Below are positions 22,365-30,121 of a stretch of 30,121 nt of DNA, piece after piece. Numbering within the stretch: the first letter of the stretch is position 1; each line of letters begins with the position of its first letter. Made by a program: the position numbers and the translations under genes. The notes below the pieces were generated by a model that did not search any database, was not told the DNA's origin, and saw only the letters and a list, made by a program, of their open reading frames with translations. The DNA comes from an uncultured Bacillaceae bacterium (GTDB lineage: Bacteria; Bacillota; Bacilli; Bacillales; Pradoshiaceae): the NCBI GenBank assembly GCA_904501845.1, contig CAJGCH010000002.1, positions 1 through 30,121 on the forward strand. The letters run 5' to 3'.

Positions 22365-23705
22365 ATGTTATTTGTTGTAATTATTCTCGGGGTGTTACTG
22401 ATTGTCTTGGCAACGACCAAATTCAAGGTCCATCCATTTTTATCATTAATATTGGGTACCTTGTTTGTTGGTATTGCTTCTGGTATGCCGTTAGCATCAA
22501 TTGTTGAGAACATTAATGGCGGTTTCGGCAGCATAATGGGCGGTATAGGAATCGTCATTGTATTTGGTACGATTATCGGTACAATTTTAGAAAAAGCAGG
22601 GGCTGCTTATCGTATGGCAGAAGTGGTTCTTCGGATTGTTGGACCAAAGCGGCCTCAACTGGCGATGAGTATTATAGGATATATCGTTTCAATTCCGGTT
22701 TTCTGTGACTCTGGTTTTGTTATTTTGAACAGCTTACGCAAAGCGTTAGCTAAGCGTGCCAAGGTAGCTTTAGCCTCAATGTCTGTAGCATTGGCAACTG
22801 GTTTATATGCAACCCATACGCTGGTTCCTCCAACACCAGGTCCAATTGCCGCAGCAGGGAATATTGGTGCAGAAGGGTATTTAGGAACCATTATTTTGAT
22901 CGGTTTGATTGTGGCCATTCCGGCAGTAGTTGTCGGCTATCTTTGGGCAACAAAGGTTGCTTCGAAAATTGAAGTGGAAGAGGATGCAGAAGAATTAGAT
23001 TATGATGAAATCGTAAGGTCATTTGGTAAAATGCCATCAACGTTTCAAGCCTTTCTTCCCATTATCTTGCCAATCGTTTTAATCGGAGTCGGATCAGCTG
23101 TAACAGCCATGGGCATGGAAGGAAATATTGCTTCGTTCTTGACGTTTTTGGGTACACCGGTTATTTCATTGATGCTAGGTGTAGTGGCGGCACTTCCATT
23201 ATTGCCGAAATTCAATGAAGAAACACTAACCAATTGGATTGGCGCTGCTTTATTGGATGCTGCTCCAATTCTTTTGATCACAGGAGCTGGCGGCGCATTT
23301 GGAACAGTTATTAAAAATACGGGCATTGCGGACATCATTCAAAGCTGGGATATAGCTGATGTCTTTACGGGCGCATTATTCCTATTGATCCCATTCTTAA
23401 TTGCAGCCGCTTTAAAAACGGCACAAGGTTCTTCCACGACCGCTCTTGTAATTACGTCATCACTAATTGCCCCATTATTGCCAACGATGGGCATTGAAGG
23501 TGCAGTGCCTTTAGCACTCGTTGTAATGGCAATCGGTGCGGGCGCGATGACAGTCAGTCATGTGAATGACAGCTTCTTCTGGGTTGTCACACAATTCAGC
23601 GGCATGAAGGTGACAGATGCCTACAAAGCACAAACAATGGCAACATTATTGCAAGGTATTGTCACGATCGCTTTCACAATGCTTCTGTGGGTAATATTAG
23701 TTTAG
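22365..23705 (+). CDS. GntP-family permease (gluconate/glycerate/sugar acid:H+ symporter)
   Basis: 446 residues from ATG 22365, after CAGGGGGTAGG; an in-frame ATG at 22344 lacks a ribosome site. Twelve or so helices. GntP features are the N-terminal VHPFLSLILGTLFVGIASGM, the IVFGTIIGTILEKAGAA stretch, SIPVFCDSGFVIL and THTLVPPTPGPIAAAG near residue 150 (conserved GntP signature), and LKTAQGSSTTALVITSSL plus SHVNDSFFWVV near the C-terminus. It is in the same unit as glxK, so glycerate is the likely substrate, though gluconate or related acids cannot be ruled out. Confidence 0.9.
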   Translation: MLFVVIILGVLLIVLATTKFKVHPFLSLILGTLFVGIASGMPLASIVENINGGFGSIMGGIGIVIVFGTIIGTILEKAGAAYRMAEVVLRIVGPKRPQLAMSIIGYIVSIPVFCDSGFVILNSLRKALAKRAKVALASMSVALATGLYATHTLVPPTPGPIAAAGNIGAEGYLGTIILIGLIVAIPAVVVGYLWATKVASKIEVEEDAEELDYDEIVRSFGKMPSTFQAFLPIILPIVLIGVGSAVTAMGMEGNIASFLTFLGTPVISLMLGVVAALPLLPKFNEETLTNWIGAALLDAAPILLITGAGGAFGTVIKNTGIADIIQSWDIADVFTGALFLLIPFLIAAALKTAQGSSTTALVITSSLIAPLLPTMGIEGAVPLALVVMAIGAGAMTVSHVNDSFFWVVTQFSGMKVTDAYKAQTMATLLQGIVTIAFTMLLWVILV

Positions 23706-23724
23706 TAGATTGATAGTTAGTGAG

Positions 23725-23760
23725 AAAGACACCTGGATAGTCCCAGGTGTCTTTGGTTTT
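23725..23760 (+). terminator. Terminator of the glxK-gntP unit
   Basis: Perfect 11-bp stem AAAGACACCTG (23725-23735) / CAGGTGTCTTT (23744-23754), 8-nt loop, then GGTTTT. It may also serve the convergent transporter gene at 23798. Confidence 0.92.
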
Positions 23761-23797
23761 AGATGAAATGTATGATGTCTAAAGCATCTCAAAACGA

Positions 23798-24751
23798 TTA
23801 CTTTTGGATGGGCGGCTGATTCTCAAGCGGGATTTCCGCTTCCTTGTTCCGAGTCAATAACGCGAGAAGCGGGCGGGGAAGAGGCACTTCTGCGAGCACC
23901 ATTCCAGCCAAAATGAGTACAGAACCGGCGATGGCAGCTGGGCCAAGCATTGCGCCATTCCATGCGAAGTCACCAATGACGGCAAATACGGGCTCAGTGG
24001 CAAAAATAAGAGCCACATGGGCTGGGGTGGTGTACTTGATGTAATGTGTTTGAGCAATGAAGGCGAATACAGTGGCGAACAAGCTTGTGATCAATAAGGC
24101 GATGATAACAATCGGGCTCTTGAAGACCGAGGTCATAATAGGCGGTTCAAACAAGATAGATGAAACGCCGCTTAATACACCGACCGTTAAGCATTGGATG
24201 AGCACAAGATTGGCCGTATCAGCCTTTGATGTGTATTTCGCAGTATAGACGAGCTGAAGCCCAAAACAGATGGCACATACAAAGGTCAGGACATCTCCGA
24301 AATTAATGGAGGATAAATCCGAAAAAGCCATGATATATAACCCGCATACAGCAAGTGCTGTACCGAAAAGGGATTGCCGCTTTGGTTTGTACCCCAAGAT
24401 GATAAAGGTTAGGAAGGGTACTAAGGCAACGGATAAACCGGTAATGAAACCTGATTTGCCAGATGAGGTGTACAGTAATCCGTATGTTTGCAAAGCATAG
24501 GCGGCAAAAAGCAGGATACCGAGGATGAGACCATATTTAAATTGGCCTGCTGCCTTTTTGAACTGCAGAGGCTTTGAAGCGTTAAATTGCAAATAAACCC
24601 ATAATAACAGAGCTGCAAGCCCAAATCTCAAGCCATTGAAGGCAAAAGGCGGCAAAGTAGCGATCGCGTCTTGAATGATGACAAATGTCAGCCCCCATAC
24701 CATTGCGACACTTAATAGTATTGTGTTGGCGGACCAACGATTTCCTGTCAT
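23798..24751 (-). CDS. EamA/DMT-superfamily transporter
   Basis: 317 residues from ATG 24751, about 7 nt after GGGGG; the frame runs 17 codons further upstream but no ribosome site supports it. Ten predicted helices as two EamA repeats. The first has VAMVWGLTFVIIQDAI and PPFAFNGLRFGLAALLLW; the second has YIKYTTPAHVALIFATEPVFAVIGDFAW followed by GPAAIAGSVLILAGMVLAE, the classic pattern of the family. The C-terminal tail is short and charged. Exports or imports metabolites or amino acids in other members; substrate unknown here. It is a single-gene unit convergent with gntP. Confidence 0.9.
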   Translation of the reverse strand: MTGNRWSANTILLSVAMVWGLTFVIIQDAIATLPPFAFNGLRFGLAALLLWVYLQFNASKPLQFKKAAGQFKYGLILGILLFAAYALQTYGLLYTSSGKSGFITGLSVALVPFLTFIILGYKPKRQSLFGTALAVCGLYIMAFSDLSSINFGDVLTFVCAICFGLQLVYTAKYTSKADTANLVLIQCLTVGVLSGVSSILFEPPIMTSVFKSPIVIIALLITSLFATVFAFIAQTHYIKYTTPAHVALIFATEPVFAVIGDFAWNGAMLGPAAIAGSVLILAGMVLAEVPLPRPLLALLTRNKEAEIPLENQPPIQK

Positions 24752-24949
24752 GATTATTCCCCCATCTGAAAATATTGATTTCCATTTTAGTGATTTTCTC
24801 ACTATTTTGGTCGTACATCAAGTGTGATTTATTTAGCCTTCTAAATGGCGAATGCAAAATTGAGCTCTTGGAAATGTAAATTAATTGAATTTTCGCTAGT
24901 TTTGGTATACTTATTTAGGGAAAACAAAATGAAAAAGGAGGAGGAAACT

Positions 24950-25513
24950 ATGCACGATATCATTGTTATTGGAGGAGGACCCGCAGGAGCAAGTGCGGCC
25001 CTTTTGGCGGCTAAAGCAGGCAAGAAAACGGTTGTGCTCGATAATGACAAAGGGGTAACAAAACGCGCCTGGTTCGAAAACTTCTATGGAATTGAAGAAA
25101 TTGGCGGGCCAGAATTGATAGCCATCGGCAAGAAGCAGGCTGAAAAGTTCGGGGCAGGATTCTTTAATGAGACAGTCGTGAAAATAGAATCTGGAGAAGA
25201 TGGTGTTACGGTCATCACGGAGGGCAATCAATACACCGCGAAAGAAGTAATCATTGCCACCGGCATGCTCGCAACTGTCGCGAATGAATCCGGCATTCAG
25301 ACGAAGCCAGGTACAGAGCCTCGCGTAAAGACAATCATTGATGTAGATGCAGAAGGGAAAACAAATGTGCCTCATGTATGGGCTGCGGGAACGGTTGCCG
25401 GCGAGAGCATGCATGGCATCATCACTGCCGGCCACGGGGCAAAGGTTGCGATTAATGTCATCAGCGAGCTCAATGGCGAACGTTATGTTGACCATGATAT
25501 GTTGAAAGGCTGA
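24950..25513 (+). CDS. Miniature thioredoxin-reductase-like FAD-binding oxidoreductase
   Basis: 187 residues from ATG 24950, preceded by AAGGAGGAGG; the frame extends to 24845 without a ribosome site. The N-terminus is a FAD Rossmann fold (IIVIGGGPAGASAALLAAKAGKK, E/D at LDND). Near residue 100 is the second FAD contact IIATGM. The C-terminus is HVWAAGTVAGESMHGIITAGHG. Thioredoxin reductases are about 310 aa with an NADPH domain and CxxC; here the sequence passes from the first FAD half directly to the last FAD half, there is no CxxC, and no second GxGxxA/G motif. It resembles only the FAD domain of TrxB. Electron donor and acceptor are unknown. The gene is monocistronic with a terminator right after it. 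Confidence 0.85.
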   Translation: MHDIIVIGGGPAGASAALLAAKAGKKTVVLDNDKGVTKRAWFENFYGIEEIGGPELIAIGKKQAEKFGAGFFNETVVKIESGEDGVTVITEGNQYTAKEVIIATGMLATVANESGIQTKPGTEPRVKTIIDVDAEGKTNVPHVWAAGTVAGESMHGIITAGHGAKVAINVISELNGERYVDHDMLKG

Positions 25514-25525
25514 ATGAAATAGAGG

Positions 25526-25554
25526 GGATTGCCTTCGATGGGCAGTCCTTTTTT
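25526..25554 (+). terminator. Terminator after the flavoprotein gene
   Basis: GGATTGCC (25526-25533) pairs with GGCAGTCC (25541-25548) with one G-U pair and a 7-nt loop, then six T. Confidence 0.88.
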
Positions 25555-25574
25555 ATAGTGTATGAAGGAGGAGA

Positions 25575-25669
25575 GACCACCCTAATCCCAGGCTATGTGG
25601 GTGAAGGGTAGGCAAAGGGTGGTCGAAGGATGGGAATCGTCAGAGAAGTCCCGCCTTTTGACCATCCTT
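25575..25669. repeat. Adjacent 8-bp inverted repeats downstream of the sirtuin gene
   Basis: GACCACCC (25575-25582) pairs with GGGTGGTC (25617-25624), and just after it AAGGATGG (25626-25633) pairs with CCATCCTT (25662-25669). Both arms are exact and long-looped (34 and 28 nt), and both lie between convergent genes, after the flavoprotein terminator. The second, read on either strand, may end srtN transcription since T-rich bases follow (25667-25671). The first has no T-run; it may be a structural repeat. Confidence 0.5.
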
Positions 25670-25684
25670 TTCTCGCCACAATAC

Positions 25685-26419
25685 TTATCTATTTTCCAAA
25701 CGCAGTTCCCGGTCCACTTTTTCGAGGAATTCTCCTGCTTTTTGTCTGTTGATTACTAGGTCTGCATATAAGTCGAATCCGGTTGGTTCCATATTGACAA
25801 TCACGAGCTTGGCGCCATGCTGTTTAGCGATGAGCGGAAATTGATTGGCTGGTGTGACAGATAATGAGGAGCCGATGACGATGAATAAGTCTGCTCGTAT
25901 GCTTTCCTCCTCGGCCATCAGAAATGGCTCCTCAGGCAGCATTTCCCCGAAGAGGATGACGGAAGGGCGCAGCTTTCCGCCGCATGCCTTGCATGCATAA
26001 TTCTTCTCTAAATACATCTCGCTTCCATATTCAGCCCCGCATGATTGGCAATGGACCTTCTGCAGGGTTCCGTGCAGCTCTGCCACACGTTTGCTGCCCG
26101 CCTCCTGATGAAATCCATCTACATTTTGGGTGATGATGCTTTGGATGAGTCCTTCCTCTTCCCATTTGGCCAGAATGCGATGCCCTTTATGTGGACCGTG
26201 TTCTTTGACCCCGACAACGCGTTCCCGGTAGAAATCAAAGAATTCCTGTACGTTTTGGTTGAGTGCCTCGGTGCTTGCGATTCGGCTGGGGTCCTTCTTC
26301 TTCCATAGTCCTTTTTCTTTGGAACGGAAATCTGGAAGTCCGCTTTCAGTACTCATCCCAGCCCCGCTAAAGATGACGGTATACGTTGATTCTTTCATCC
26401 ATTTCGCTATTTCCATCAT
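25685..26419 (-). CDS. srtN: NAD-dependent protein deacylase, sirtuin family (SrtN-like)
   Basis: 244 residues, ATG 26419, 6 nt after GGAGGAGG. Sirtuin motifs: SGAGMSTESGLPDFR (residues 18-32, NAD binding), TQNVDGFHQEAG (97-108), catalytic H116 (ELHGT), a zinc ribbon with C124, C127, C143 and C146, VILFGEMLPEE and GSSLSVTPAN. It removes acyl groups from lysines using NAD. The size matches B. subtilis SrtN (YhdZ, about 247 aa). It is divergent from the aspartokinase gene with a 147-bp gap. Gene symbol given by similarity; subfamily (deacetylase or desuccinylase) cannot be fixed from this sequence. Confidence 0.94.
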   Translation of the reverse strand: MMEIAKWMKESTYTVIFSGAGMSTESGLPDFRSKEKGLWKKKDPSRIASTEALNQNVQEFFDFYRERVVGVKEHGPHKGHRILAKWEEEGLIQSIITQNVDGFHQEAGSKRVAELHGTLQKVHCQSCGAEYGSEMYLEKNYACKACGGKLRPSVILFGEMLPEEPFLMAEEESIRADLFIVIGSSLSVTPANQFPLIAKQHGAKLVIVNMEPTGFDLYADLVINRQKAGEFLEKVDRELRLENR

Positions 26420-26492
26420 GCTTTCCTCCTCCGTTGTTATGCCCGATTTCCATTATAGCATTTTACATGATAAGAGTTTTTACAGATTTTGC

Positions 26493-26521
26493 TTGAAACT
26501 TTAGTGAGGAGAAGTGATAAT
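26493..26521 (+). promoter_or_regulatory. Promoter of the aspartokinase gene
   Basis: TTGAAA (26493-26498) and GATAAT (26516-26521) with 17-bp spacing, 46 bp before the ATG. Close to the vegetative sigma consensus. The leader is too short for a lysine riboswitch. Confidence 0.6.
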
Positions 26522-26566
26522 AGAATATAAAATTATCAGAAAATTTATACCTAGGGGATATGCAGA

Positions 26567-27928
26567 ATGAAAGTAGTGAAATTTGGGGGTACCTCCCTTG
26601 CTTCGGGAGAACAATTGGAGAAAGTGCTTAATATAGTCATATCTGATGAGGATAGAAGAATAATCGTCGTTTCCGCTCCGGGGAAGCGATTTTCAAAGGA
26701 TATTAAGGTGACAGATTTATTGATTGCGACCGCACAAGCCTGGCTAGAGGGGAGCGAGGATGAGGACTTGTTCCAGGCGGTCATAAACCGCTACCGGTCC
26801 ATTACAGAGAGCCTTGGCATGAGTGATGACGTAATTGAGCGGATTACAGCGGACCTGCTAGAATTATTAAAGGGGGACCGCAGTAATCCGGATCAGTTCA
26901 TGGATGCTATCAAGGCGAGCGGAGAGGACAATAATGCTAAATTAGTAGCAGCCTACTTCCAGCACAGGGGAATTGAGGCTTCCTATATTAACCCGCGTGA
27001 GGCGGGATTGATTGTGAGCAGTGAGCCAGGAAATGCACAAGTACTTCCTGAATCATATGAAAGATTGTCACATTTAAAGGAGAAACGGGGGATATTGATT
27101 TTTCCGGGATTCTTCGGTTATACGACGGATGGGCGCGTGATGACATTCCCGCGCAGCGGATCGGATATTACGGGCTCTATCCTGGCGAATGCTGTAAAGG
27201 CAGATTTGTATGAGAATTATACAGATGTCGATGCCGTCTTTTCCGTCAATCCAATGATTGTGGAAAAACCGAAGGAAATCGAAGTACTTACCTACCGTGA
27301 GATGCGTGAGCTTTCTTATGCCGGCTTCAGTGTGCTCCATGACGAGGCTCTCATTCCTGCCTTTCGTGCGGGGATTCCGGTTAATATTAAGAATACGAAC
27401 AATCCTTCTTCCCCTGGGACAATGATTGTCAGCGAGAAGGAGGAAACAAACGGGCCGGTTGTCGGAATTGCAAGTGATAATGATTTCTGCAGCATTTATG
27501 TTAGCAAATATTTAATGAACCGAGAAATTGGTTTTGGCCGTAAGCTTTTGCACATATTGGAGGAGCTGGATCTATCCTATGAACATGTTCCATCCGGAAT
27601 TGATGATTTGACTGTCATCCTGCGCCAGAATCAATTGGACCATGAGAGAGAACAGATTATCGTAAACCGCATCAAGAATGAATTGGACGCGGATGAGGTG
27701 AAGGTTGAGCATAATTTATCCTTAATCATGATTGTCGGTGAAGGGATGCGCTCGAATATAGGCACGATGGCTCGCGCCTCAAGGGCATTGGCTGATAAAG
27801 GCATCAATATCGAGATGATCAACCAAGGATCCTCAGAGGTATCGATGATGTTTGGTGTGAAGGAAGCGCAGGAGAAGCTGGCCGTCCAAGCATTGTATGA
27901 AGCATTTTTTACAGAATTGCCGGTATGA
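26567..27928 (+). CDS. thrD: Aspartokinase (monofunctional, YclM/ThrD type)
   Basis: 453 residues, ATG 26567. The amino-acid kinase domain opens with VKFGGTSLASGEQ and has FPRSGSDITGSILANAVKADL, YENYTDVDAVFSVNP and YAGFSVLHDEALIPAF. Two ACT domains follow (about residues 300-450), the second with VGEGMRSNIGTMARASRALADKGINIEMINQGSSEVSMMFGV, the effector-binding pattern. It makes aspartyl phosphate from aspartate and ATP, first step to lysine, threonine and methionine. B. subtilis has three aspartokinases; this length and the lack of an internal beta start fit the threonine-related YclM (ThrD, about 454 aa) better than LysC. The gene is followed 16 nt later by a HAD hydrolase, probably co-transcribed. 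Symbol by similarity. Confidence 0.9.
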   Translation: MKVVKFGGTSLASGEQLEKVLNIVISDEDRRIIVVSAPGKRFSKDIKVTDLLIATAQAWLEGSEDEDLFQAVINRYRSITESLGMSDDVIERITADLLELLKGDRSNPDQFMDAIKASGEDNNAKLVAAYFQHRGIEASYINPREAGLIVSSEPGNAQVLPESYERLSHLKEKRGILIFPGFFGYTTDGRVMTFPRSGSDITGSILANAVKADLYENYTDVDAVFSVNPMIVEKPKEIEVLTYREMRELSYAGFSVLHDEALIPAFRAGIPVNIKNTNNPSSPGTMIVSEKEETNGPVVGIASDNDFCSIYVSKYLMNREIGFGRKLLHILEELDLSYEHVPSGIDDLTVILRQNQLDHEREQIIVNRIKNELDADEVKVEHNLSLIMIVGEGMRSNIGTMARASRALADKGINIEMINQGSSEVSMMFGVKEAQEKLAVQALYEAFFTELPV

Positions 27929-27944
27929 GAAAGAGAGGTGAGGC

Positions 27945-28733
27945 ATGATGGTGAAAGCAATTATTTTTGACCTTGATGATACGCTCCTTTGGGACCAGCG
28001 AAGTGTGAAGGAAGCCTTTGCGGCAACCTGCGAAGCTGCAAGGGATAAATATGATCTGGACCCTGAAAGGCTGGAAGAAGCGGTACGGAAGGAAGCGACT
28101 AGGCTTTATCAATCGTATGAGACCTATCCGTTCACACAGATGATTGGCATCAATCCATTTGAAGGTCTTTGGGGAAACTTCCTGGATGAGGACGATCAAT
28201 TTAAGCAATTGGCTAAGGTTGTTCCTGCTTATCGGAAAGAGGCATGGGTGAATGGCCTTAAAGAGCTTGGTGTTGATGATCCTGATTTTGGTGAGGAATT
28301 GGCTGAACAATTTCCTAAGGAGCGCAGAAAACGGCCATTTATCTATGAGGATACGTTCACCCTCCTTGATCAGCTGCATGGCCATTATCAATTACTTTTG
28401 CTCACAAATGGATCGCCCGATCTGCAAATGACAAAGCTGGAGATTACACCAGAGATATCTCCGTATTTTGATCATATCCTAATCTCGGGAGCATTTGGGA
28501 GAGGGAAGCCTGACCCAGCTATTTTTGAGCATGCCCTTAGCCTTCTCGGAGTCTCCGCGGAGGAAGCGTTAATGGTAGGAGATAACCTGATGACCGATAT
28601 CCTTGGCGCGAATCAGGCAGGCATCCCGTCTGTGTGGGTCAACCGCCATGGTAAACGAGCTGGAGAAGTAAAGCCTGTCTATGAGATTAAGCAGCTATTA
28701 GAGTTGAACGAATTATTGACGTCCATTGAGTGA
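27945..28733 (+). CDS. HAD-superfamily hydrolase, subfamily IA
   Basis: 262 residues. ATGATG at 27945; the ribosome site GAGAGGTGAGG is very close, so the second ATG (27948) is a good alternative. Motif I is IIFDLDDTLL with D9 and D11 (nucleophile and acid), motif II is LLLTNGSPDLQ (T near 152), motif III is GRGKPDPAIF (Lys) and motif IV is LMVGDNLMTDILGANQAG. A helical cap lies between motifs I and II (about 17-115), as in phosphoglycolate phosphatase and YsaA-like enzymes. Substrate unknown. It is co-directional with aspartokinase, 16 nt apart; a pathway link is not evident. A strong terminator follows. Confidence 0.9.
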   Translation: MMVKAIIFDLDDTLLWDQRSVKEAFAATCEAARDKYDLDPERLEEAVRKEATRLYQSYETYPFTQMIGINPFEGLWGNFLDEDDQFKQLAKVVPAYRKEAWVNGLKELGVDDPDFGEELAEQFPKERRKRPFIYEDTFTLLDQLHGHYQLLLLTNGSPDLQMTKLEITPEISPYFDHILISGAFGRGKPDPAIFEHALSLLGVSAEEALMVGDNLMTDILGANQAGIPSVWVNRHGKRAGEVKPVYEIKQLLELNELLTSIE

Positions 28734-28742
28734 ATGGTATGA

Positions 28743-28770
28743 GGCTCCCGGGGAACCGGGGCCATTTTTT
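28743..28770 (+). terminator. Terminator after the HAD gene
   Basis: GGCTCCCGG (28743-28751) / CCGGGGCC (28756-28763), GC-rich stem with one bulged T and a 4-nt loop, then ATTTTTT. Confidence 0.85.
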
Positions 28771-28861
28771 ATGGGCATTTTTAGTGGATGGTGGGGCAAA
28801 CTGGATGGTGTTGACGGTTTTTTTCGCTTTAAAACTGAAAGATGAGAAAGTGGTGATATCT

Positions 28862-30121
28862 ATGATGGATCGGTGGACCAAGGAGACCAAGTACATAATT
28901 CTCGCTTCTGCGTTATTGGCCATTTATCTCGCTCCTATGTTCATTTTCGGAGAGGATTCACATATTCGGCTTCATGATAATCTTGATTCAAATATTGCCT
29001 GGTATAAGGTATTGAAGGATAATCAGCAATTATTCGGGCCGATTGATGATACGATTGCCCAAATTATTAATGGATTGCCCCGCAATGCGTTTGGGACCGA
29101 ATTCAGCGGGATTCAGTGGCTCCACTATTTTCTGCCGTCGATGACAGCCTATGCTATCAGCCAGGTGATTGTAAGGGTATTTGCCTTTTTAGGAATGTAT
29201 CTTTTATTGAAGAAACATTTTTTGAAGGCACAGGAGTATGGGTTCATCCGTGTCTTTGCGGCACTTGCCTTTAGTTTAACGCCGTTTTGGCCGTCCGGCA
29301 TGCTTTCTACGCTTGGTCATCCCCTCGCCTTATATGCTTTCTTGAATATCCGCAACAGGGATAGCTCATTTAAGGATTGGCTTATCCTTACTCTGCTGCC
29401 GTTTTACTCAAGCTTTGTGCTGGGATTTTTCTTCTTTTTGGCCGCGATAGGATTGCTCTGGCTCTATGATGGGGTCATCAGGAAGGTTTGGAATGGGCGT
29501 TTCTTCGCTGCCATTCTCTATATGACAAGTCTTTATTTATTGATTGAGTATCGTCTTGTATATTCGCTCGTTTTCCCTGGAGAGCCGAATAGCAGGGATG
29601 AGTATTTTAGTGCATATTTGAGTTTTGCTCAATCAGTTCGCCTTATTTTTAAGAATTATGTGGTCGGCCATACACATGTGCTCACCTTGCATCAGTTTAT
29701 CATCCTGCCTTTATCCTTTTTGGCTCTCTGGTTCATCTTTCGCGATAAGCGATGGAAGAGCGAGAAAACTTTCTTATTTCTGTTTGTGCTTAACTTTGTC
29801 CTCTCCGCTTGGTATGCTTTCTGGTTTTATGAGGGCTGGGATTATTTGAAGGAACGGATATCCTTATTGAATGCCTTCAATTTCGCCCGCTTTCATTTCC
29901 TGCGTCCGCTTGTGCTGTATTTGCTGTTTGCCTTATCCTGCCGACTGATGTGGAAGGCCGGAATGAAATGGCGGCAATTGGCCAAAATAGCCATGATAGC
30001 CCAATTGTTCATCTTGTTCCTAGGCAACCCGGAGGTGTATTACGGAAAAAGGGGCACTCCCTCATTTAAGGAGTTTTACGCCGAGGAGCAGTTTAATGCG
30101 ATTGATGACTTTATCGGGAGA
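28862..30121 (+). CDS. Multi-pass membrane protein, YkoS/DUF6044-like, 3' end cut by window
   Basis: 420 codons from ATG 28862 to the right edge without a stop. A second ATG follows directly (28865). The upstream GTGGTGATATCT is only a fair ribosome site. It has a helix at about 10-28, an outside loop with GEDSHIRLHDNLDSNIAWYK (HDNLDS is a recognisable DUF6044 pattern), then about nine further hydrophobic helices with short loops, e.g. FLPSMTAYAISQVIVRVFAF, LILTLLPFYSSFVLGFFFF, LTLHQFIILPLSFLALWF. The last part (PEVYYGKRGTPSFKEFYAEE) is soluble. DUF6044 proteins resemble GT-C glycosyltransferase-type membrane proteins in Bacillus; function unknown. Assignment from memory of B. subtilis YkoS (about 560 aa), so roughly a quarter is missing. 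Confidence 0.75.
   Translation, partial: MMDRWTKETKYIILASALLAIYLAPMFIFGEDSHIRLHDNLDSNIAWYKVLKDNQQLFGPIDDTIAQIINGLPRNAFGTEFSGIQWLHYFLPSMTAYAISQVIVRVFAFLGMYLLLKKHFLKAQEYGFIRVFAALAFSLTPFWPSGMLSTLGHPLALYAFLNIRNRDSSFKDWLILTLLPFYSSFVLGFFFFLAAIGLLWLYDGVIRKVWNGRFFAAILYMTSLYLLIEYRLVYSLVFPGEPNSRDEYFSAYLSFAQSVRLIFKNYVVGHTHVLTLHQFIILPLSFLALWFIFRDKRWKSEKTFLFLFVLNFVLSAWYAFWFYEGWDYLKERISLLNAFNFARFHFLRPLVLYLLFALSCRLMWKAGMKWRQLAKIAMIAQLFILFLGNPEVYYGKRGTPSFKEFYAEEQFNAIDDFIGR

Noticed and set aside
24911..25495. 194-codon minus-strand open frame
   Set aside because: It lies wholly antisense to the flavoprotein, has no ribosome site and no recognisable motif. It is a shadow of the real gene.
26500..26566. Lysine riboswitch before the aspartokinase gene
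   Set aside because: The leader from the likely start site is about 40 nt, much shorter than an L box.
27909..28391. 160-codon minus-strand open frame
   Set aside because: Antisense to the HAD gene, whose four catalytic motifs are all on the plus strand.

Overview
The window looks like a Bacillaceae chromosome (Bacillus-like Firmicute). Strong purine-rich ribosome binding sites sit before most starts, TTG starts are frequent, rho-independent terminators are crisp, and several loci match gene sets I know from Bacillus subtilis: lia, fdhF (yjgC) with a DUF1641 partner, dctBSR/dctP, srtN and the yclM-type aspartokinase. I see no tRNA, rRNA, CRISPR array, transposase or prophage gene.

Layout. 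1-2952 (-): secreted subtilisin-like protease, cut by the left edge. 3261-6740 (+): cell-envelope stress locus liaI-like, liaH/PspA, liaF, liaS, liaR, with no liaG and with a hairpin separating the effectors (IH) from the regulators (FSR). 6849-10359 (-): cysteine-type formate dehydrogenase and its DUF1641 partner, divergent from fdhD (10519-11355), the sulfurtransferase that activates formate dehydrogenases. 11441-12634 (+): MFS transporter. 12688-13962 (-): dicarboxylate symporter DctP, with a full-consensus CcpA cre site upstream. 14066-16600: an island of small AT-rich plus-strand genes (TPR protein, GNAT acetyltransferase, MOSC protein, VbhA-type antitoxin) bounded by short repeated and inverted motifs. 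16684-20126: the dicarboxylate sensing system DctB (-), DctS and DctR (+). 20212-20628: small four-helix membrane protein. 21141-23705: glycerate kinase plus GntP-family permease. 23798-24751 (-): EamA transporter. 24950-25513: miniature thioredoxin-reductase-like flavoprotein. 25685-26419 (-): sirtuin. 26567-28733: aspartokinase and a HAD hydrolase. 28862 to the right edge: multi-pass membrane protein (YkoS/DUF6044-like), cut by the edge.

How the genes work together. LiaF holds LiaS off; envelope damage releases LiaS, which activates LiaR and so liaI/liaH. DctB in the envelope and DctS sense C4-dicarboxylates, DctR activates dctP, and CcpA probably represses dctP when glucose is present. In B. 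subtilis these dct genes are neighbours; here the AT-rich island lies between dctP and dctB. GlxK and GntP form a glycerate/sugar-acid uptake and phosphorylation pair.

The most unusual parts are (a) the 14.07-16.6 kb island, whose gene junctions share short motifs (TAGTTAAAGTA twice, TTAGTTGAAC twice, a 13-nt inverted pair, a 52-nt imperfect palindrome), suggesting serial cassette insertion without a local recombinase; (b) an antitoxin with a Fic-inhibitory-like motif but no Fic toxin in view; and (c) a flavoprotein that appears to lack the NADPH domain and CxxC of thioredoxin reductase. All positions and alignments were made by eye; no database was searched.
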